Origin: Promethearchaeota archaeon
GTDB taxonomy: Archaea > Asgardarchaeota > Lokiarchaeia > Sigyniarchaeales > SOKP01
Direction: 5' to 3'
Length of the DNA stretch: 55,088 nucleotides
Assembly: GCA_016839585.1 (NCBI GenBank)
Contig: JAEOTZ010000061.1
Location: forward strand, 1-55,088
Under the pieces are notes generated by a model. That model was not told the DNA's origin. It saw nothing but the letters and a program-made list of their open reading frames with translations, and made no database searches. A program made the translations under genes and the position numbers. Below are positions 1 to 9,354 of the stretch, one piece after another (the stretch's first letter is position 1; the number at the start of each line of letters is the position of its first letter).

Positions 1-58
1 GTTCACCACATTCTTCACAAGTCAAATCGGATTTGGTCTCAGAGAGATCTTTAATCAT
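1..58 (-). CDS. Partial N-terminus of a Cys-containing (zinc-ribbon-like) protein
   Basis: Reading leftward from an ATG at 56-58 gives an open frame of 19 codons that leaves the window, ending in TCEECGE. The CxxC pair followed by Gly suggests the first knuckle of a zinc ribbon, but too little is visible to name a family. The frame stays open for at least a few codons upstream of this ATG, so the true start could be earlier. The gene is divergent from the secreted protein at 225, and the 166 bases between them are very AT-rich and presumably hold both promoters. Confidence 0.4.
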   Translation of the reverse strand, partial: MIKDLSETKSDLTCEECGE

Positions 59-224
59 TTTATTCCTATTGTAGAAGTTAATTTATTGTTACCTTCTCAT
101 TATTTTTGTTATTTATAAATAAAAAAAGAATTAATACTTACAAAAAAGTCCAATATTTCTCTTTTTTATTTAAATATGCTGAAAAGATAGGTGATTAAAT
201 AAAAGATAATCGTAAAATAGGAAA

Positions 225-3200
225 ATGGTCAGCATGAAAAAGAATAAAAATATTGTATTGGTATTAATAATTGTAGTCTGTCAAATTATCTTCACGTATC
301 CAATTAATAATATTAAATATAGAATAGATTCAGTCTATGATCACCAATATTATGATGAGAGAGTAGAATCTAGAACCAAAGATCAACTAAAAACTTCAAC
401 CTGTAGAAATATGGACAATATTGAAGCCATTTTTGACAGAAAACTTAACGATTATGAATTGTATGGCTATTTTCCTCAGATTTACGAACCTTCGTTGCAG
501 GCTACCTATTATGGGCTGTATATTCTAGCTGCTCTTGATATGGTAGGAGAAATAAATAAAACAACAATAACAAATTATATAATCTCTACTTATGATCAAG
601 AATCTAATTTATTTTTCGATGATTATTCTTATCGATACTTGGACATGGATTTCTCGCAAGCTTATTATCCTTTGACATCTCTCCTTGAAGTCAATTGTTA
701 TACTATTTTATCCTTAAATATCTTAAATAAACTGGACTTAATCGACAGACAAAACTTTATCGATTTCATCTGGAGTTGTTATAATCCCGACACAAGTGGA
801 TTTATCGGCCAACCATATAGTGTGGATTTACATGAATCTTTTAAAATTTCTACAATGGACAATACATATTTTGCAGTTATGGCATTAAATTTGCTATTGG
901 ATGATTGGATTAGTTATACAGTGCGAAAAAATGAGATAATTCAATATATAAATGACTTACAAGATTCAATAAATACTGATTGGAGATATGGAGGATTTTA
1001 TAATGATAAGGATAGTTCATTTAATAGTATTAAACCACTTCATGAACCCAACCTTCTTTCGTCATATTACTGTATCAAAACATTAGAAATCTTTGGAATG
1101 GAAGAGTCGATTAACATTAATAACTTTCATCAATTTCTCAATGAGTTATATATTGATGACCATTATTTTCAAATGTCAATTTCTGAACATAACACAACCA
1201 ATATTATCGCAAGTGCAATTGGGTTAGAACTTTCTAAAATGACGGGATTTTCAGGTATAAATGAAACTTCGGTGATCCATTTCATTCTAAATAATAGAAA
1301 TTCTCAAGGTGCCTGGGATTCCGCTACAACAGTTAAAATGCATGAGTTAATGGATCTTTTCCAAATTATTCGAGCCTTAAACAACAGTGGTGCAACTTCT
1401 AACCTTAATTCACTAGATAAATCTGAAATTTTAACGGCACTTAATAACTATCATCAACTTAAAGGATTTTCCCTTATCTCTCAAGAATATACATCCCTTA
1501 ATCTATTTAATACTATTATCTCTTCATTTCAATTATTCGATAGGATTTCAGATTTAAATATACGAGACATATATAATGAAATAAAGGATTGTTTCAGATA
1601 TTTTGCTTATCCTGAAGATTGGTATGTTTTTGTACCTCTTATAAATTTAGATCCAATGCAGTCTGAGTTTCGCTCATATCCCCTTGAATATAATAATAGA
1701 GGATATCATAATTACATTACAAGAATTGACTATTTTACATCATATAAATCCATGTATTTTGCCTTAAATTCAATGAATAATTTATTTAAATTGGATGATT
1801 TTGGAGAAGAGGTTGATTTAACTAATTTAATTGACGATATCATACAATCCCAATTTTTAAATGACTCTATTCCTGAAGCTTACGGGGCTTTTTTACCTAT
1901 GCGTGGATATACCTTTTTTTCTCTTGAAAGTCAATTACACAAAATCTTTTTTGAATATTCATATTATGCTATAAAATCATTAGAGTTGCTTGCAGATCAT
2001 TTAAATTTTGAAAGTTTAATTGATTTACCTTTCAATAAAGCAGCGCTATATGAGTATATTGAAAGAAATATCGTTGAAACCTCCTCGGTACTCTACTTTA
2101 ATCCTCAATACACCTATGATATCGAAATAATCTTACGAAATACTTATTTCGTGATTTATGTTTTAAAGGCACTTGATCTTTATGATCTAAATAATCAAAA
2201 AATCAAAGAATTTGTGCTCCAAAACATAAATTACAATAACATAAACAACATCTATTATTCATACAAAATCTCAGAAATCTTGGATGTTAGTCTTGAATTC
2301 AATTATGATTTAGTAATAAATCTAGCTGAAATGCTTTATTCGGGAGATTTAAATGAGTTTTACTTGAGTTCGAATCTTCAAATGGTTAGCCAAGAGATTT
2401 TTCTCTGGATTTGCGAAATGGCTCTAAACAGTGATTTAGAAATTGTATGTGAATATATAGAACAAATAATTTTAGGGGGAGTTAATAGTCTTACCATATC
2501 ATTTCAAAATTTGATTATTGATGATTTTGGGGATGATATTTCGGTTGTTTTTGAAAGCTTGCAGCTTGGGATAATAGATCTTGAGAAGCAAGTTGACAAT
2601 ACTTATTATAAAGATTTTAAAATACCTGAAAATCCAAGTTATTATCCAAAAGTAGAAGGTGTTGTGGCGATCTATAAAGACTTTGAGCAATTAGGGCAAA
2701 TTCCAATTAATATTAGGACATTTTATGTGTTTCATGATTCTGGCTTGAAAATAATCGACAAACGTCAAGAACTCATCTTTGAGATGAACATCTCTTACGA
2801 ATTTTCATCAGGACAAAATCCAGCATCCAATTCAATGATAATGGGGAATATTTATAGAAATTTTTTAATGGTAGAATCTATTGAACTTGAGAGAGAGGAT
2901 TATTCAGATTTATCTAAATTTACTATGTATTATGAAAATCGGGAAAATATTGAGTATTCTATTCGATTTTTAATTTATGATGGATTTCATCCTGATGGGA
3001 TGATTTTATATGAATATGAAATAAATCCCTCAGAACCCATTAACCCTGGTGGAGGGCAATCTCCAATATCCTCAATTCTCTGGTCAATTATATCTTTATT
3101 TATCTTTTTAGGTATCTGTGGAGTTTCTTTATATGTTTCGTTTAAATTTACAAAATGGATTTTTCGAAAAAGGCGCAGAAAGAAGAAAGAGTCCACCCCT

Positions 3201-3281
3201 TTAAAGTTAGAATTAGAAATAAAGAACGGTAAAAAAATGAAAGATGTATTCGATGATATATTGAGTAATGAAGATGTATAA
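225..3281 (+). CDS. Large secreted, C-terminally anchored protein with prenyltransferase/squalene-cyclase-like repeats
   Basis: The 1018-aa product starts with a basic stretch and hydrophobic segment (about residues 4-26), a signal peptide or signal anchor. Residues about 90-700 contain recurrent helix pairs of the type SLQATYYGLYILAALDM, NTYFAVMALNLLLD and SSYYCIKTLEIFG. Recurrent Tyr/Ala-rich helices at this spacing are characteristic of alpha/alpha-toroid proteins (prenyltransferase beta subunit, squalene cyclase, alpha-macroglobulin TED). A less helical region follows, then a Pro/Gly linker, a single transmembrane helix (about 950-975) and a basic cytoplasmic tail. I see no cyclase DxDD motif, so a binding or structural role outside the cell is more likely than terpene cyclisation. 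ATG 225 is preceded closely by AGGA; an in-frame ATG at 234 is an alternative. Confidence 0.75.
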   Translation: MVSMKKNKNIVLVLIIVVCQIIFTYPINNIKYRIDSVYDHQYYDERVESRTKDQLKTSTCRNMDNIEAIFDRKLNDYELYGYFPQIYEPSLQATYYGLYILAALDMVGEINKTTITNYIISTYDQESNLFFDDYSYRYLDMDFSQAYYPLTSLLEVNCYTILSLNILNKLDLIDRQNFIDFIWSCYNPDTSGFIGQPYSVDLHESFKISTMDNTYFAVMALNLLLDDWISYTVRKNEIIQYINDLQDSINTDWRYGGFYNDKDSSFNSIKPLHEPNLLSSYYCIKTLEIFGMEESININNFHQFLNELYIDDHYFQMSISEHNTTNIIASAIGLELSKMTGFSGINETSVIHFILNNRNSQGAWDSATTVKMHELMDLFQIIRALNNSGATSNLNSLDKSEILTALNNYHQLKGFSLISQEYTSLNLFNTIISSFQLFDRISDLNIRDIYNEIKDCFRYFAYPEDWYVFVPLINLDPMQSEFRSYPLEYNNRGYHNYITRIDYFTSYKSMYFALNSMNNLFKLDDFGEEVDLTNLIDDIIQSQFLNDSIPEAYGAFLPMRGYTFFSLESQLHKIFFEYSYYAIKSLELLADHLNFESLIDLPFNKAALYEYIERNIVETSSVLYFNPQYTYDIEIILRNTYFVIYVLKALDLYDLNNQKIKEFVLQNINYNNINNIYYSYKISEILDVSLEFNYDLVINLAEMLYSGDLNEFYLSSNLQMVSQEIFLWICEMALNSDLEIVCEYIEQIILGGVNSLTISFQNLIIDDFGDDISVVFESLQLGIIDLEKQVDNTYYKDFKIPENPSYYPKVEGVVAIYKDFEQLGQIPINIRTFYVFHDSGLKIIDKRQELIFEMNISYEFSSGQNPASNSMIMGNIYRNFLMVESIELEREDYSDLSKFTMYYENRENIEYSIRFLIYDGFHPDGMILYEYEINPSEPINPGGGQSPISSILWSIISLFIFLGICGVSLYVSFKFTKWIFRKRRRKKKESTPLKLELEIKNGKKMKDVFDDILSNEDV

Positions 3282-3319
3282 TTTATTGGGAAAAAATAAA
3301 AAAAGAAGCGTGAAAAAGA

Positions 3320-3949
3320 ATGCTAAAAATTGACAATTTTGACCGAATTGAGCACTTTTCTGAAGAAGAGGGCTTTAGACAGTTAGATTTACTATATAAG
3401 ATATATAAATTAGATAATCAAAGAGAAATATTAATCAAAAGGTTACATAAATTACAAAAAACTATAAAAAATAATCCCAATGAGAATTTTTCAATAAAAC
3501 TTAAAGCATTAAAAACAGTTTCTGATGAGATTGTCCAAAATAAGAAGATTATCCTATCTAAAATAAAGGATTCATATAACTTTTTTGAATTATCAAATCA
3601 AATTAATAAATTGAAGCAATATGTTTTAGAATTAAATAAAGCTATAAAAAGAAAAGAAATTGATGCTAATACTCATCGAATTACAAAAGATTATTATCAG
3701 AACCAACTTAAGCTCCAATTTGATAATTTAGTTAAATTAAAGAGGATTGCAAAAGAATATATAATTATCCTAAAGAATCAGGAACTTCAATCAAGAGCAG
3801 AAGAAAGATTTATGAACTCAAATGTTCCCAAGAAAATACCTCATATACTCAATAATAAAAGTGTTAAAATTAATACTATATCAACTCGAAATGAATTAAA
3901 AGAAATTACGGATTTTTTGACCAAGCAAATTTTAAAGAGTAGTCTCTAA
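3320..3949 (+). CDS. Coiled-coil hypothetical protein
   Basis: The 209-aa product is rich in Lys, Glu, Leu, Ile and Asn, with long predicted helices from about residue 15 to 165. Heptad-like hydrophobic spacing (for example around LYKIYKLDNQREILIKRL) indicates coiled coil. There is no signal peptide or membrane segment. It lies 38 nt after the anchored toroid protein on the same strand, so the two are probably co-transcribed and it may act beneath that protein's cytoplasmic tail; that link is inferred from position only. I do not recognise a family. Confidence 0.65.
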   Translation: MLKIDNFDRIEHFSEEEGFRQLDLLYKIYKLDNQREILIKRLHKLQKTIKNNPNENFSIKLKALKTVSDEIVQNKKIILSKIKDSYNFFELSNQINKLKQYVLELNKAIKRKEIDANTHRITKDYYQNQLKLQFDNLVKLKRIAKEYIIILKNQELQSRAEERFMNSNVPKKIPHILNNKSVKINTISTRNELKEITDFLTKQILKSSL

Positions 3950-4245
3950 GATAGAATCAATATGGTTTCATTATTTCCATAGTTATAATTGGTTGTGTTT
4001 GGTTCTCTCATGAGTACTATAATACTTGTAGGTAAAGTGATTTCAGCAACAATTAACGCAATAATAAGCCGATATTTTTGAAAATTTTCCCGACTCATAA
4101 ATAATAATGAATATAAAGACTTGCCTACACTTGGTATTAAGGTTTTGTTGGCAGGAGTCTCCATCATATTCAATAAATATAATGATGGTTAAATTATTAT
4201 AGAAAAAAGGGTTATTATAATCTGATTGTAAAAAGGAGAAATCAA

Positions 4246-4542
4246 ATGGACTTTTTTCTAAAGAACTTAAAAGAAACTATTGAGGTAATTAATACCATGA
4301 TTGGAAAGAATGATAATATCATCACAGTAAGAAGAATTCGAATGAATAAAAACATAAAATCATCCGATCATTCCAAAATTAACTTTATTTGGAGATCGTT
4401 AAATTTTCTGGTCAAGCAAGGAATATTGGAAGAAGATGGTTACACAAGCCCAAAAAAGTATATTTTAAGAGTAAATGAAAATATTGACATTAATAAGTTT
4501 CTCTTGCAAGTAAAGGAAGAGATAGAGTCTTCTAAGTCTTAA
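4246..4542 (+). CDS. Small winged-helix DNA-binding protein (hypothetical)
   Basis: The 98-aa product has a helix, then KINFIWRSLNFLVKQGILEE followed by a short beta segment (YTSPKKYILRV). This is the usual pattern of a winged-helix recognition helix and wing. An AAAGGAG Shine-Dalgarno sequence sits about 8 nt upstream of the ATG. It is a likely transcription regulator, but there is no family assignment and no obvious target among the neighbours. Confidence 0.6.
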   Translation: MDFFLKNLKETIEVINTMIGKNDNIITVRRIRMNKNIKSSDHSKINFIWRSLNFLVKQGILEEDGYTSPKKYILRVNENIDINKFLLQVKEEIESSKS

Positions 4543-4641
4543 TATAATCCTAATAATTTTTATAGTAAATTTTAAAAAAAAAATATAAATATATTATATG
4601 AAGGAGAAAATAATTGATTTTAACCGCATTGCCTGAATGCC

Positions 4642-4941
4642 TCAATTATTTTCACTCCTTCCATCCCTATCCAAGTCCATATACACCCATTTTAGTATAC
4701 AGGCATCTCTATGTTCCCTAAAACCTTTCATGTCGACTATTTCATATAACTTCAATTCAATCGCATCATGCAAGAATGCTAAATATTCTTTACCGTATTC
4801 TATATACCTGGTTATATAATAGGATTCATCTTTATGCTCAGTTAGAAATACGATTCTAAGCTTCTTTAGGGCTTTATAGAACTTTAAATATGGTTTTCCG
4901 TACAATCTATATTTCAAAAAATGTAAATCTCTTAATTCTAT
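4642..4941 (-). CDS. Hypothetical protein, about 99 aa, apparent ATA start
   Basis: The reading frame gives a plausible mixed alpha/beta protein (KPYLKFYKALKKLRIVFL, then SYYITRYIEYGKEYLAFL) ending in an acidic tail. The first conventional start is TTG at 4917, but that lies about 30 nt from the only ribosome-binding site. A perfect GGAGGTGA occurs at 4955-4948 on this strand. The in-frame codon at the right distance (6 nt) is ATA at 4941-4939, and the frame is closed by TGA just upstream of it. Either translation starts at ATA or the original start has mutated and the gene is decaying. Family unknown. Confidence 0.5.
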   Translation of the reverse strand: MELRDLHFLKYRLYGKPYLKFYKALKKLRIVFLTEHKDESYYITRYIEYGKEYLAFLHDAIELKLYEIVDMKGFREHRDACILKWVYMDLDRDGRSENN

Positions 4942-5472
4942 TCTTTTTCACCTCCTTTTACTTAATTTTAATAATTTTATTGAAAATATTTTTTTAATTA
5001 ACATAAAAATCTAAAATATATTTATTGGCATTCTATAAAAATTAAATTATTAAACTACTAATTAAAAGCATTAAAAGATCAATGTTTATTTAAACAGTTA
5101 ATGGATTAATTTTTTGAACTTATTTTACTAATTAAATAAATATGTTTAAACTTAATTAAGTTGGATTATTAAAGGTCAATAAAGGAATTAATTATGGGTA
5201 TTTATATATGATTGAATTTATAAGAAAAAGTTTAGAGAAAAACTTAAAAAATATTTTTTAAGATGTTTTGTTTGTTCAAAATATGGATTTTTTACTCCCG
5301 ATCAATATTGGGGAGATGAATAGAGAAACAGAATGTACCACTACATATTATGGAAGGTTTTAATTGCTTAACATCTTTTCTCCTATTTAGGATAGCCTTA
5401 TACTCTTCTGGATAAATTTAATAATATAAATATATATTATTTTATTAAGTACAAAAATATAGGTGTTTAATA
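4942..5472. other. AT-rich intergenic stretch, no gene seen
   Basis: The first part holds the Shine-Dalgarno sequence of the leftward gene. The remainder is extremely AT-rich. Around 5260-5320 a short plus-strand frame reads CFVCSKYGFF followed by YWGDE and a stop; it could be a decayed zinc-finger coding remnant, but it is too short to claim. AT-rich runs at 5424-5445 may hold the promoter of the gene at 5473. Confidence 0.4.
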
Positions 5473-6234
5473 TTGAAAATTCAAGGTCCTAAATCTCCAG
5501 AAGAATATAAAGATGTTAAAGCTAATCTTAAATATTATACGACGTTTATTATTTTGATTCTATCAAGTCTTCTCTATATAATATACATAGGAATAGATCC
5601 AGAAATAGTTAATACAATAGAAGCTTTAATTTTTTCAAGTGCTATTACGTTTTTATTAAGTGGTTTGAGTTGGATTCTTATTTTTATTTTTGAAATACAT
5701 GACAAATGGTACGATCGCCATTTTGTCAAGTGGAGATTAAATTATGATGTTGATTTTATCATCCCTACTCTTATTAGACCATTTTTAAAGAAAATAGATA
5801 AACGTTTCTTTGATATATATGAGAATGATTCAGAAAAGAGATTTATATTAATGGAAAATTGTTTTTACGAGTTTGTAGGAGATCATGCAGGGGAGAATAA
5901 AATAAAAAAAACTAAAATAGTGAGGTTTTATGAATCATCACAAAAATATTGGATTACTCAAATAAATGAAATAGTAATGATTTTCTTCATTATTATTAAC
6001 TTTTTTATTTATATCTTTAATGGATTTATTGGGATTTTATTAAACAAAATTATAATAGTAAATTTCATTTTCATTTTTTTATTTATAATAAATCGGTATC
6101 TTGTGAAGAAATTTAGAAAGGAGACAAGGTTCGCAACTAAAGATGAAATTAGAGAAATCCATACCACAAGATTAAGTGAGCTTGAAACACAGTTGAAATT
6201 AACTCATAAAGCCTTTCAACTTCCCTACCCATAG
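5473..6234 (+). CDS. Four-helix membrane protein (hypothetical)
   Basis: The 253-aa product starts with TTG and has two membrane helices near the N-terminus (about 21-42 and 50-73), a soluble loop of about 95 residues, then two more hydrophobic helices (about 168-210) and a charged amphipathic tail. It resembles membrane effectors of nucleotide-signalling defence systems in general shape only; I see no diagnostic SLATT or S-4TM motif. Its stop is 25 nt from the start of the methyltransferase at 6260, so the two form a probable operon within the accessory island. Confidence 0.6.
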   Translation: MKIQGPKSPEEYKDVKANLKYYTTFIILILSSLLYIIYIGIDPEIVNTIEALIFSSAITFLLSGLSWILIFIFEIHDKWYDRHFVKWRLNYDVDFIIPTLIRPFLKKIDKRFFDIYENDSEKRFILMENCFYEFVGDHAGENKIKKTKIVRFYESSQKYWITQINEIVMIFFIIINFFIYIFNGFIGILLNKIIIVNFIFIFLFIINRYLVKKFRKETRFATKDEIREIHTTRLSELETQLKLTHKAFQLPYP

Positions 6235-6259
6235 GTGAAAAGCAATAGGAGATATAAAT

Positions 6260-6919
6260 ATTAATTCAGCATATTCCGCTCAAGCTAGTATATTTAATCC
6301 AAATCCTCTTTTATTACCTGCCATAGAAAAGATAAAAAAGGATAAATTAATAAATAAAGATTTTGATAATCTAAAAGTAGCGGACCAAGGTTGTGGAAAA
6401 TTAAGACATTTAAAAATATTCTATAAATATTTCAATATAATTTATCTAATAGATACCGAATTTCAAATAAATAAAACCCAACGGCTATTTGGTAAAAATA
6501 ATATAACGATTAGAGAATATTTATCTAAAAATAAAATTGAAGGTAAGGAAATTAATCTTATTACAGTAAAAAAATTCACTATGACAAAATTAAATCTTGA
6601 TTTAATTTTTAATATCTGTGTATTTGATGTTGAGATACCTGAAGTAAGAAAATCGATGATGGAGTCATCTTTTAATAATTTAAGAAATAAAGGATTATTT
6701 ATTTTAATAATTCCGAGGAACATTTCCAGTATATTAAAGAGATGTACATCTAAAAATAAATACCTAGATGGATATTATTTTAAACATCATGGGATTATGA
6801 CATTCTATAAAAATTTTGATGATGTCGAACCTTTAATTAAAATTTTAAAGGAGATTGGATTTATTATTAGTGCAGACCTTACTGAAAGACAATATATATG
6901 TCTAATTTTAAAAAAATAA
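6260..6919 (+). CDS. SAM-dependent methyltransferase-like protein with an ATT start
   Basis: The frame is open from a TGA at 6236-6238 to a TAA at 6917. It encodes NSAYSAQASIFNPNPLLLPA, then VADQGCGKLRHL, a clear class I methyltransferase motif I, then IIYLIDTEF (motif II acidic residue), LIFNICVFDVE (motif IV region) and RNKGLFILIIP (motif VI). The first in-frame ATG is at 6581, which would delete motifs I and II. AGGAG at 6247-6251 is followed 8 nt later by ATT (6260), the only sensible start. The product is about 219 aa. The substrate is unknown. It is coupled to the upstream membrane protein. Confidence 0.7.
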   Translation: MNSAYSAQASIFNPNPLLLPAIEKIKKDKLINKDFDNLKVADQGCGKLRHLKIFYKYFNIIYLIDTEFQINKTQRLFGKNNITIREYLSKNKIEGKEINLITVKKFTMTKLNLDLIFNICVFDVEIPEVRKSMMESSFNNLRNKGLFILIIPRNISSILKRCTSKNKYLDGYYFKHHGIMTFYKNFDDVEPLIKILKEIGFIISADLTERQYICLILKK

Positions 6920-7004
6920 GATTTTTTTAATAAAAATGTTGAGAATAAAACATACAATTATACAAACCAGTAAATAAGAATCATTCATTCAAATTTACAT
7001 ATCA

Positions 7005-7997
7005 TCAAAAAGAAAGATTATTATTAAGATAAGATTCAATACTACTTATTGTTTTAACTGCTAAGTAGCAGGAGATTAAAGCACTCTCCTTAGATATTCC
7101 CCACTTTTTTCCATCTATCTTATCAAGCCCATGAGAATCTCCCATTGTGCGTAAAGATCCAATTGCCTTTATAATATTAATATGTTTGCTATTAATTTTT
7201 TTTAATTGGCGAATTTTATCAGCGATTTGGGAGATTCCATTACAATTTGACAAATCCATTAACGAAGAAAATTTTATTCGCAAATAATTCTCTAATGCTC
7301 TTCCCGTATCAGTAAGAGAATTTGAAGGATCAACGTTCGCTTGTATTAAAGCTTCTATTAAATCATGTATGACTATATCAGGTAAAGATTTTAAATCCTT
7401 ATTATAAACTCTCCTCATTGTAATAATTGTTTGGGATTCTTCTTCTATAGTTTTTAAAAATTCTGATGAAGCGACAGATTCTTGATTGTCAATTTTCATA
7501 TTGAGTTTTTTTATCCATCCATTGAAAGTATTCCTAATTGTTTTTGATGAGGTTTTAATATCGAAAATTATTTTAAGCTGTTCGGCTGCTTTTTCATCTG
7601 ATTTTAACTTACCAAAGAGATATATATATTCAATAAATGGTTCAAAAAGGATGATATGATCGAATAAAAATTTCTCTATAGCTGTATTTTCATTTAGTTG
7701 ATTGATTTTATTCTCCTTTAGAATTAGCTCCGAGATAGATTTGATTATTCCTAGTTTAACAAGCATATAAATCCCATTATTAATCGAAGATTTGCTCATC
7801 GATGTTAACTCACAGATTTTATGAATACTAAGCTTTATTTTTCGATTTTGAGCATATTTTACTTTATTAAGAATCAATTTCATTAATCGTATAGATGCGG
7901 GTCTAATTGAGTTCCAGATATAGATTTTATATTTCAAATTACATAATTTGATATTATTTATAACTGTCATTTTAATCATTTGTCTTAATCGCATCAA
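7005..7997 (-). CDS. Winged-helix protein with C-terminal HEPN (Abi_C-like) domain, candidate toxin
   Basis: The 330-aa product has an N-terminal winged helix (about 36-95, ICELTSMSKSSINNGIYMLV as recognition region), a linker and a C-terminal helical domain. That domain contains SLRTMGDSHGLDK, in which R283 and H289 fit the HEPN RX4-6H ribonuclease motif, followed by a helix typical of the Abi_C abortive-infection domain. By family knowledge such domains cleave RNA or are inactive relatives. The start overlaps the end of the DUF5343-like gene: ATG 7997 gives a 26-nt overlap, and ATGs at 7979 and 7970 are alternatives. Translational coupling and the HEPN motif suggest a toxin or effector controlled by its partner. 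Confidence 0.7.
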   Translation of the reverse strand: MMRLRQMIKMTVINNIKLCNLKYKIYIWNSIRPASIRLMKLILNKVKYAQNRKIKLSIHKICELTSMSKSSINNGIYMLVKLGIIKSISELILKENKINQLNENTAIEKFLFDHIILFEPFIEYIYLFGKLKSDEKAAEQLKIIFDIKTSSKTIRNTFNGWIKKLNMKIDNQESVASSEFLKTIEEESQTIITMRRVYNKDLKSLPDIVIHDLIEALIQANVDPSNSLTDTGRALENYLRIKFSSLMDLSNCNGISQIADKIRQLKKINSKHINIIKAIGSLRTMGDSHGLDKIDGKKWGISKESALISCYLAVKTISSIESYLNNNLSF

Positions 7998-8760
7998 TAA
8001 AGTTTTTAATAAGTTGTATTTCCTCTTCAGTCACGCCCTTTGGAATATTAATATATGCTTTCTTTCCAGAGTTTAATGGAATTTCAAGATTAAATGCATC
8101 ATTAATTTCTTTTTGCTCTTTTTCTTGACCTGATTCGTCTTGGAGTTCTTCATTAATGGATGGTTCATGTGTAATTTTTGAAATAATCCCCATTGTTTTT
8201 TTCTTGCTTCTAGGTTTTATAATTTGTGGTTTTTTAATTTCAACATTTGGATCTAAATATTGCTCATTAATAACAACTCTTTGTTCTTCGTTTATTATTT
8301 TAGCAAATTCCATAGTGTCAAGGAATGTTTGTACTGCTACGTCAGTTACACTACTTAAAATCCCCTTTTGGATAAAATTATTTTTAAGAAATTCATCTTT
8401 CGGTAATATTGAGCCAATATATTGGGATAAAACTTCTTTGTAAAGTTCAGGATTTATTGCCGCTTTCATTTTACCAGTTGAGACATTAGGATCATTGTCA
8501 CTTGATGGATAAAGAATTGATATCCCTAATGGGGTAACTTTAAATCCGCCTCTTTCATTTTTTATCAATCCGAATTGCTTCGCACTACTAGTTTTATAGC
8601 TATATCTCTTATTTTGATCACTTTTAATATTCATTTTGGATAAGATTGATTCAACTGGGGCAACACCATTTCCTCCTATCTCATAAATCATTTTACTTAA
8701 TTCTAGAGCTTCTTCTAAATTATAATATGGATATGACCTGCTTCTTTTTCTTGGCATCAT
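7972..8760 (-). CDS. DUF5343-like winged-helix protein, candidate partner of the HEPN protein
   Basis: The 262-aa product begins SYPYYNLEEALELSKMIYEI and continues with a recognition-helix pattern (SSAKQFGLIKNERGGFKVT, then LGISILYP). This matches the usual layout of DUF5343 family proteins. A polar, Lys/Glu-rich linker (about 175-215) leads to a small C-terminal domain (KAYINIPKGVTEEEIQLIKN) that could bind the partner. It is first in a two-gene leftward operon with the HEPN gene. This order, regulator or sensor first and toxin second, fits a toxin-antitoxin or abortive-infection cassette, but the antitoxin role is inference. Confidence 0.65.
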   Translation of the reverse strand: MMPRKRSRSYPYYNLEEALELSKMIYEIGGNGVAPVESILSKMNIKSDQNKRYSYKTSSAKQFGLIKNERGGFKVTPLGISILYPSSDNDPNVSTGKMKAAINPELYKEVLSQYIGSILPKDEFLKNNFIQKGILSSVTDVAVQTFLDTMEFAKIINEEQRVVINEQYLDPNVEIKKPQIIKPRSKKKTMGIISKITHEPSINEELQDESGQEKEQKEINDAFNLEIPLNSGKKAYINIPKGVTEEEIQLIKNFIDAIKTND

Positions 8761-9354
8761 CTTTTACTATCTCCTTAATATTAAATTTGTAATATTCATT
8801 ATCACAATAATTGTTACACATGTTTATAAATATGTGGTAAGATCACATTAATATTTTAATAATTTACTAAACTTACTCTCCCTTATCATTTTTAATGAAA
8901 ATGCTGAAACATAAACATTATTGTCCACAATAATCAATAAAACATTTTGTTATGACTAGCCTTAAAAATATCGCAATCAATATAATATGCTTTTAAAAAA
9001 AATTTTATGTCTATTTATTTAAAAATTATTAATAATACTTATAAATATGAAAATAAATGTTCTTTTATTTTTATATTAATTCTCATAAGAATAGTGTTTT
9101 CGAATACGGAAACATTAATTTATTAAATGAATGGTATTTATGTCGACAAAAAACGAAAACAAACTGAAAAATTTTTCCCACCAAGATTCCCAAGATTATT
9201 CCGTAACTACATCTTAATGATCATCTTTTTTATATAATGAAATATTAATACCAAATATAATTTTTAGACAGAAATATCAAAATTCTATATTTAATATTGA
9301 TCTTTTTATGTTTAAATGAAATCAACTTAAAAATAAATAAGGAGAAGCGTAAAT
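8761..9354. other. Divergent intergenic region, no convincing gene
   Basis: This AT-rich spacer lies between the leftward HEPN/DUF5343 pair and the rightward membrane gene at 9355 and presumably carries both promoters. A 36-codon plus-strand frame beginning at the ATG near 9127 (MNGIYVDKKRKQ...) is open, but has no ribosome-binding site and no recognisable composition. I see no repeat or stable hairpin. Confidence 0.4.

Noticed and set aside
3946-4173. 75-codon leftward frame between the coiled-coil gene and the winged-helix gene
   Set aside because: It overlaps the coiled-coil stop, has no ribosome-binding site and no recognisable fold; it is probably a chance frame, although the approximately 300-nt gap has no other content.
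4637-4819. 60-codon rightward frame
   Set aside because: It lies opposite the better-supported leftward gene that has a GGAGGTGA site.
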